DNA from: an uncultured Clostridia bacterium
GTDB taxonomy: Bacteria > Bacillota > Clostridia > Christensenellales > Borkfalkiaceae
Direction of reading: 5' to 3'
Assembly (NCBI GenBank): GCA_958419945.1
Contig: CATZIC010000018.1
Span: forward strand, 1 to 34,354
Length of the DNA stretch: 34,354 nt
Below the pieces are notes generated by a model. The model made no database searches. It was not told where the DNA came from and saw only the letters and a program-made list of their open reading frames with translations. This document shows positions 30,995-34,354 of the stretch, one piece after another. Made by a program: the position numbers and the translations under genes. The first letter of the stretch is position 1, and the number at the start of each line of letters is the position of its first letter.

Positions 30995-32028
30995 AATTCC
31001 TCCTTTTCGATTGCTTCGAATAATCCGTTTAAGTATGCTGCACCTAAAGCACGGTCGTATAAGCCGTAACCGGGTTTTCCGTCCTCGCCCCAAATGTTTC
31101 TGCCGTGGTCGGGGCGTACGTAGCCGTCAAAGCCCGCCTTTACAAGCGCCTTAACTATGCCGTAAATATCCAAATTTCCCGCACTCGTCAAGTGTCCTGC
31201 CTCGGTAAAATCCTTTTCACCGCAATACTTTAACTGCCTTAAATGCGCAAAGTAAATGCGATCGGCATACTTTTCAGCCATTTTTACAAGGTCGTTATCC
31301 CTTCCGGCACCTAAACTTCCCGTACAGAAAGTAAAGCCGCTTCTTTTGTTAGGCACTGCCTTAATCATTTTGTCGTAACTATCTTCACCCGTTATAATCC
31401 TCGGAAGTCCGAACATATCCCAAGGCGGATCGTCGGGGTGTATTGCCATATTTATATCTGCCTCGTCGCAAGCGGGCATAATGCCGTTTAAAAAGTAGAC
31501 AAGGTTGTCAAAAAGTTGTTCGTGCGAAACCTCGCTATATTCTTTAAGTAAAGAATTCAACTCGTCCGTTGTATAACTCTCGTCCCAACCGGGTAAATGC
31601 AGTTTTTTGGGGTCTAACCGCATAAGTTCTCCGTGGTTATAGGAAAGGGAATTACTTCCGTCTTCTGCTTCTGTTTTAAGGTTAGTACGTAGCCAATCGA
31701 ACACAGGCATAAAGTTGTAGCAAATGCATTTAACGCCGAGCAAGCCTAAATTACGGATAGTTTTGGCATAGTTAGCAATAAGTTTATCCCTTGTGGGTTT
31801 ACCGAGTTTTATATCCTCGTGAACGGGAACGGACTCGATAACTTCCATGTTTAGCCCTGCGCTATCGCAAAGATTTTTAATACGCAAAATTTTTTGAAGT
31901 TTCCAAACTTCGCCGACGGGCGTATCGTAAACCGCCGTAACCACGCTCGACATATTGGGAATTTGCTTAATATAGTTTAAGGGTATGGAATCTTTTTCAC
32001 CGTACCATCTGAACGTGAGTTTGATAAT
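30991..32028 (-). CDS. uxuA: Mannonate dehydratase UxuA, apparently starting at ATT
   Basis: UxuA dehydrates D-mannonate to 2-keto-3-deoxygluconate in hexuronate breakdown. Family landmarks include LTFRWYGEKD at the N terminus, VVTAVYDTPVGEVW, MPVFDWLRT, NMAIHPDDPP, FCTGSLGAG, HLRQL and YVRPDHGRN; the His, Asp and Cys-containing blocks form the metal site. The first ATG (31953) would delete the conserved TFRWYG segment. The frame stays open back to a stop at 32052-32050 with no ATG, GTG or TTG. AAGGAGG (32040-32034, minus strand) lies 5 nt before ATT 32028, which gives the expected N terminus (M)IKLTFRWYGE and a normal length of 345 residues. A mutated start or a base error is possible. It is co-translated with uxuB. 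Confidence 0.88.
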   Translation of the reverse strand: MIKLTFRWYGEKDSIPLNYIKQIPNMSSVVTAVYDTPVGEVWKLQKILRIKNLCDSAGLNMEVIESVPVHEDIKLGKPTRDKLIANYAKTIRNLGLLGVKCICYNFMPVFDWLRTNLKTEAEDGSNSLSYNHGELMRLDPKKLHLPGWDESYTTDELNSLLKEYSEVSHEQLFDNLVYFLNGIMPACDEADINMAIHPDDPPWDMFGLPRIITGEDSYDKMIKAVPNKRSGFTFCTGSLGAGRDNDLVKMAEKYADRIYFAHLRQLKYCGEKDFTEAGHLTSAGNLDIYGIVKALVKAGFDGYVRPDHGRNIWGEDGKPGYGLYDRALGAAYLNGLFEAIEKEEL

Positions 32029-32079
32029 TTTATCCTCCTTACCGTTTGTCTAGGCGGAACTACTTCCATCGCCTATTAA

Positions 32080-32109
32080 ATTTTAGCACACCAAAATGCC
32101 TTTATACAA
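32080..32109 (-). promoter_or_regulatory. Promoter of the uxuA-uxuB operon
   Basis: On the minus strand, TTGTAT (32109-32104), an 18-bp spacer, and TAAAAT (32085-32080) within the extended -10 TGTGCTAAAAT. The same 11-base -10 element appears in the GH3-HAD promoter and in the R-M promoter. Confidence 0.6.
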
Positions 32110-32161
32110 TTACCATTTTTATTTTAAAACATTGCAATTTTTTCACATACTTATGTTATGA
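32109..32161 (+). promoter_or_regulatory. AraC promoter region with ATTGCAAT half-sites
   Basis: ATTGCAATTTTTTC at 32131-32144 is identical over 14 bases to 27419-27432. A weaker relative, ATTACCATTTTT, starts at 32109, 22 bp upstream. TTGCAA (32132-32137), 18 bp, TTATGA (32156-32161) is a possible araC promoter overlapping the site. The location between divergent uxuA and araC suits control of both. Confidence 0.55.
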
Positions 32162-32182
32162 TGCGATTAGGAGGAGGGGAAT

Positions 32183-32971
32183 ATGCTATTTAACTACAGT
32201 TACAGCGATCTATGCTATTCGCACAAGGTGGACGAGCCCGCAAAACAGCTTTCCAATTTTGCCGACCACTTCCACACACTTTATGAAATATGCTTTTTCA
32301 TGAGCGGTGAAGCCGACTATTTTATCGACGATAAAAAGTACGTTCTTAAACCCGGCGATCTTATTATCATTCAGCCAGGTCAGCACCACAACCTTATCAT
32401 ACGCTCTTCGGAAAGGTACGAAAGGTACGTAGTGCGCTTTTCCGAGTACTTGGTACCCACCGACATAGCGTCAAAGTTCAGGCGTTTCAGCGGCAGTTAT
32501 AACGTGGCGGATACCATTATGCCCGACCTTTTTGCCCGCTTCGATTACCATATCGAAAACACCGGAGGGGATGCCGCCACACTTAAAATGCTGTTTAGGT
32601 GCGTATTAACCGAAATAATAGTCTATTTTTCCTTTATGGGCGGAAAGGAAGGCGTCGCCATAAACCTTTTGAAGGAAGATATGGCGGTCGTTCTCGACTA
32701 TATAAATAAAAATATAGAACGCCCGCTTTGCCTTGACGATATTTGCAGTGAATTCCATTATTCCAAGTCCTACATCTGTCACGAATTTTCGGTAAGCATG
32801 GGCGTTCCCATTATGCAATACGTGCGCACGAAAAAGATAATGTATGCAAACGCGCTTCTTCGTAGCGGCATGAGCCCGACCGAAGTCGCTTCGCAGTGCG
32901 GATTTTTGGACTATTCGACATTTTTTAGAACTTACAAAAAAATTATAGGCAAGCCGCCTTCAGACAGGTAA
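32183..32971 (+). CDS. AraC-family regulator, probable activator of the hexuronate genes
   Basis: This 262-residue protein has a cupin-type N-terminal sensor (DHFHTLYEICFFMSGEADYFID, then KPGDLIIIQPGQHHN) and a C-terminal AraC/XylS domain with two helix-turn-helices: LCLDDICSEFHYSKSYICHEF and MSPTEVASQCGFLDYSTFFRTYKKIIGKPP. A sugar or sugar acid probably binds the cupin pocket. AGGAGGAGGGG precedes the ATG. It diverges from uxuA-uxuB, the usual layout for a local regulator, and similar half-sites precede the GH3 operon and the ABC transporter gene, so it may govern all three. Confidence 0.9.
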   Translation: MLFNYSYSDLCYSHKVDEPAKQLSNFADHFHTLYEICFFMSGEADYFIDDKKYVLKPGDLIIIQPGQHHNLIIRSSERYERYVVRFSEYLVPTDIASKFRRFSGSYNVADTIMPDLFARFDYHIENTGGDAATLKMLFRCVLTEIIVYFSFMGGKEGVAINLLKEDMAVVLDYINKNIERPLCLDDICSEFHYSKSYICHEFSVSMGVPIMQYVRTKKIMYANALLRSGMSPTEVASQCGFLDYSTFFRTYKKIIGKPPSDR

Positions 32972-32998
32972 TAAGAAAGTTTTCGATAATTAACCCAT

Positions 32999-33035
32999 AA
33001 AAACAGCCGTTTTTTTTGAGACGGCTGTTTTTTTT
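32999..33035 (+). terminator. Terminator of the araC gene
   Basis: AAACAGCCGT (33001-33010) pairs with ACGGCTGTTT (33021-33030) around a 10-nt loop and is followed by T. It is a clear intrinsic terminator. Confidence 0.88.
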
Positions 33036-33110
33036 GCTATAATGGGCAATTTTTGGAACATTTGCAATATATAAACATTTCTATTGCAATGTACTTTTCT
33101 TTCATAAAAT
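33035..33110 (+). promoter_or_regulatory. Promoter and half-sites upstream of the ABC ATPase gene
   Basis: An extended -10 TGCTATAAT lies at 33035-33043, with TTGAGA at 33016-33021 as a possible -35 (16-bp spacer). Downstream are GGGCAAT (33044-33050), TTTGCAAT (33061-33068) and ATTGCAAT (33083-33090); the last two are 22 bp apart. A second possible -10 is TAAAAT at 33105-33110. If the second is used, the paired sites sit in an activator position. The remaining 110 bases to the gene hold a distant AAGGAGG (33202-33208). Confidence 0.5.
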
Positions 33111-33222
33111 GTTAATTTGTAAATATAGGACGGGTATGACCTGAAAAAAACCGACTTTATTTTTATGGCGGAGTTTAAAAGATTTCGTAACTGTCGAGAA
33201 AAAGGAGGACAATAGGCGCAAA

Positions 33223-34354
33223 ATGGAACCTATCTTCGTTTCAACAAGTATAACCAAAAAGTTCGGGCAAACGATTGCGCTAAACAACGTCGATATTGCC
33301 ATTTACCCGGGAGAGATTCGTGGATTTATCGGTGAAAACGGAAGCGGAAAATCGACCATGGGCGCACTTATGACGGGTATTCATGAGGTAACCAGCGGTA
33401 GCATGCAGTTCCACGGCAAGGAATGGAAGCCCACTTCCATGATTGACGCCTTGCAGGGCGGAATAGGCATAATCGTTCAGGAAAACGGCACTATTCCGCA
33501 AATCTCTGTTGCGGAAAATATGTTTCTCGGCGAACTGAAAAATTTCAGCGGTATTCAATTTTTCGAAGAAAGAAAGGTTGAAGACTTTTCGCCCGTCTTT
33601 GACAGGGAATTGTTAAAGGATTTCGATGCCTTAGCAAACGAGGCAAGGGGAAAAATTGCCTTATTGAAAAAGGACGGCGAAACCGCTTATTACGACTACG
33701 CCGCTCAAATAAAATCCGTAAAAAAAGACAGAAGTCTTTCCGAAGAAGAGAGGCAAAGGCGTATTTCCACGTTAAGCGGCGCTAAAGAAAATGCCGATAG
33801 GATAAGAAAAGAAAACGCCACGCAGATTAAAGCCCTGCAAAAAGAATACGCGCTCCTTTTGAAAGAAGGGTATTTGAAAGCCCTTTCCGCCCTTAAGGAA
33901 AAACAGGCGCTTTTGCTTGCCGATAGGGTAGAGGAGTATAACAAAAACTCTATGTTTTTGTTTGATTCTCTTAATACAAAACTAAAAAACGTCGAAGCAA
34001 AGTATGCAAAACTGTACACGGAAACATCAGACCCCGCTTTGGAAAAACGCAGACGCAAAAACGACGTAGAGGAAATCAAAAAAGCCTATTCCGTTAAAAT
34101 TCTTATGCTTGACAGGCGGCACGAGCAGTTTTGCGGATTTTTAAAGGGAGATATGAAATCCCTTCACAACCACTACAAAAATTCTCTTACGGATATAAAA
34201 GCCAAAAATCCGAACTCCGCCGAGGTTAAGACGAGAAAGGCAATTTTAAACGTCGTGTTCGGGCTGTTTGTAAGCCGTGCAAAACTCAATAAATACGCAC
34301 AGCACGCACTTTCCAAAATAGGTGTAACCCACATAAATGCGGCAAACCTTTGCG
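33223..34354 (+). CDS. Sugar ABC transporter ATPase (RbsA/MglA-like), 5' part, with a large charged insertion
   Basis: The frame stays open from ATG 33223 to the end of the window (377 codons; gene incomplete). Residues 1-105 are a typical sugar-ABC ATPase start: TKKFGQTIALNNVDIAIYPG, Walker A GENGSGKST (37-45), a Q-loop at VQENG (85-89), and SVAENMFLGE (95-104). In RbsA/MglA proteins the helical subdomain follows within about 20 residues. Here about 230 residues of Lys/Glu-rich, probably coiled-coil sequence (about 107-345) intervene before SRAKLNKYAQHALSKIGV resumes the family pattern. The signature motif, Walker B and second ATPase domain lie outside the window. The ribosome binding site AAGGAGG is 14 nt from the ATG, rather far. 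It probably heads a sugar import operon tied to the neighbouring hexuronate genes. Confidence 0.8.
   Translation, partial: MEPIFVSTSITKKFGQTIALNNVDIAIYPGEIRGFIGENGSGKSTMGALMTGIHEVTSGSMQFHGKEWKPTSMIDALQGGIGIIVQENGTIPQISVAENMFLGELKNFSGIQFFEERKVEDFSPVFDRELLKDFDALANEARGKIALLKKDGETAYYDYAAQIKSVKKDRSLSEEERQRRISTLSGAKENADRIRKENATQIKALQKEYALLLKEGYLKALSALKEKQALLLADRVEEYNKNSMFLFDSLNTKLKNVEAKYAKLYTETSDPALEKRRRKNDVEEIKKAYSVKILMLDRRHEQFCGFLKGDMKSLHNHYKNSLTDIKAKNPNSAEVKTRKAILNVVFGLFVSRAKLNKYAQHALSKIGVTHINAANLC

Noticed and set aside
1..34354. CRISPR arrays, tRNA and rRNA genes
   Set aside because: No regularly spaced repeat series, cloverleaf with a terminal CCA-type acceptor, or rRNA-like sequence was seen on reading the intergenic regions.

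Overview
This window reads as chromosome of a Gram-positive Clostridia-like bacterium, probably a carbohydrate-using gut lineage. Supporting signs are strong AGGAGG ribosome binding sites, TTGACA/TATAAT promoters, a LytTR-DUF3021 pair, PlsX/FakA/DegV lipid genes, a lipobox lipoprotein with starch-binding-type modules, and maltodextrin ABC permeases without a local ATPase. I cannot assign a genus from sequence alone.

Positions 1-10,351 are an AT-rich defence island. It starts with an orphan IS21 IstA-like DNA-binding domain (201-746). An AbiE type IV toxin-antitoxin pair follows (1032-2704). Next is a Type II restriction-modification operon with two abutting methyltransferases and a probable endonuclease (2789-6572), continuing into a DUF2971 gene (6600-7550) and a decayed mutT-like Nudix pseudogene (7554-7935). 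The island ends with a Septu-like ATPase/HNH nuclease pair (7998-10351). Genes are tightly packed, with 1-4 nt overlaps or abutting ends inside each system.

Positions 10,623-15,105 form a more GC-rich, housekeeping-looking operon: fakA-like kinase, plsX, a DegV/FakB fatty-acid-binding protein and a divergent acyltransferase. All four can be placed on one route, from fatty acid or acyl-ACP through acyl-phosphate to phospholipid, and the operon closes with a strong terminator.

Positions 15,111-16,984 are a second AT-rich accessory cassette: an XRE-like/ankyrin-like protein, a 104-residue HNH protein and a 46-residue very acidic protein. Its promoter carries a palindromic operator exactly in the spacer and a second copy 40 bp downstream. 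A LytTR regulator with a DUF3021 membrane partner follows (17,192-18,243).

Positions 18,335-27,315 are a starch/maltodextrin locus: a multi-module lipoprotein with LacI-type operators, a short LacI regulator whose promoter predicts a leaderless mRNA, a GH13 neopullulanase/cyclomaltodextrinase, and a binding protein with MalF and MalG permeases. The lipoprotein would capture glucan at the surface, the transporter import oligosaccharides, and GH13 cut them inside.

Positions 27,331-34,354 hold a frameshifted GH3 gene with a HAD hydrolase, a uxuA-uxuB hexuronate pair divergent from an AraC regulator, and the 5' part of a sugar ABC ATPase with a very long charged insertion. The three control regions share ATTGCAAT-type half-sites about 21-22 bp apart, suggesting one AraC regulon. 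The uxuA gene appears to start at ATT rather than ATG.

No tRNA, rRNA, CRISPR array or complete insertion sequence was recognised.
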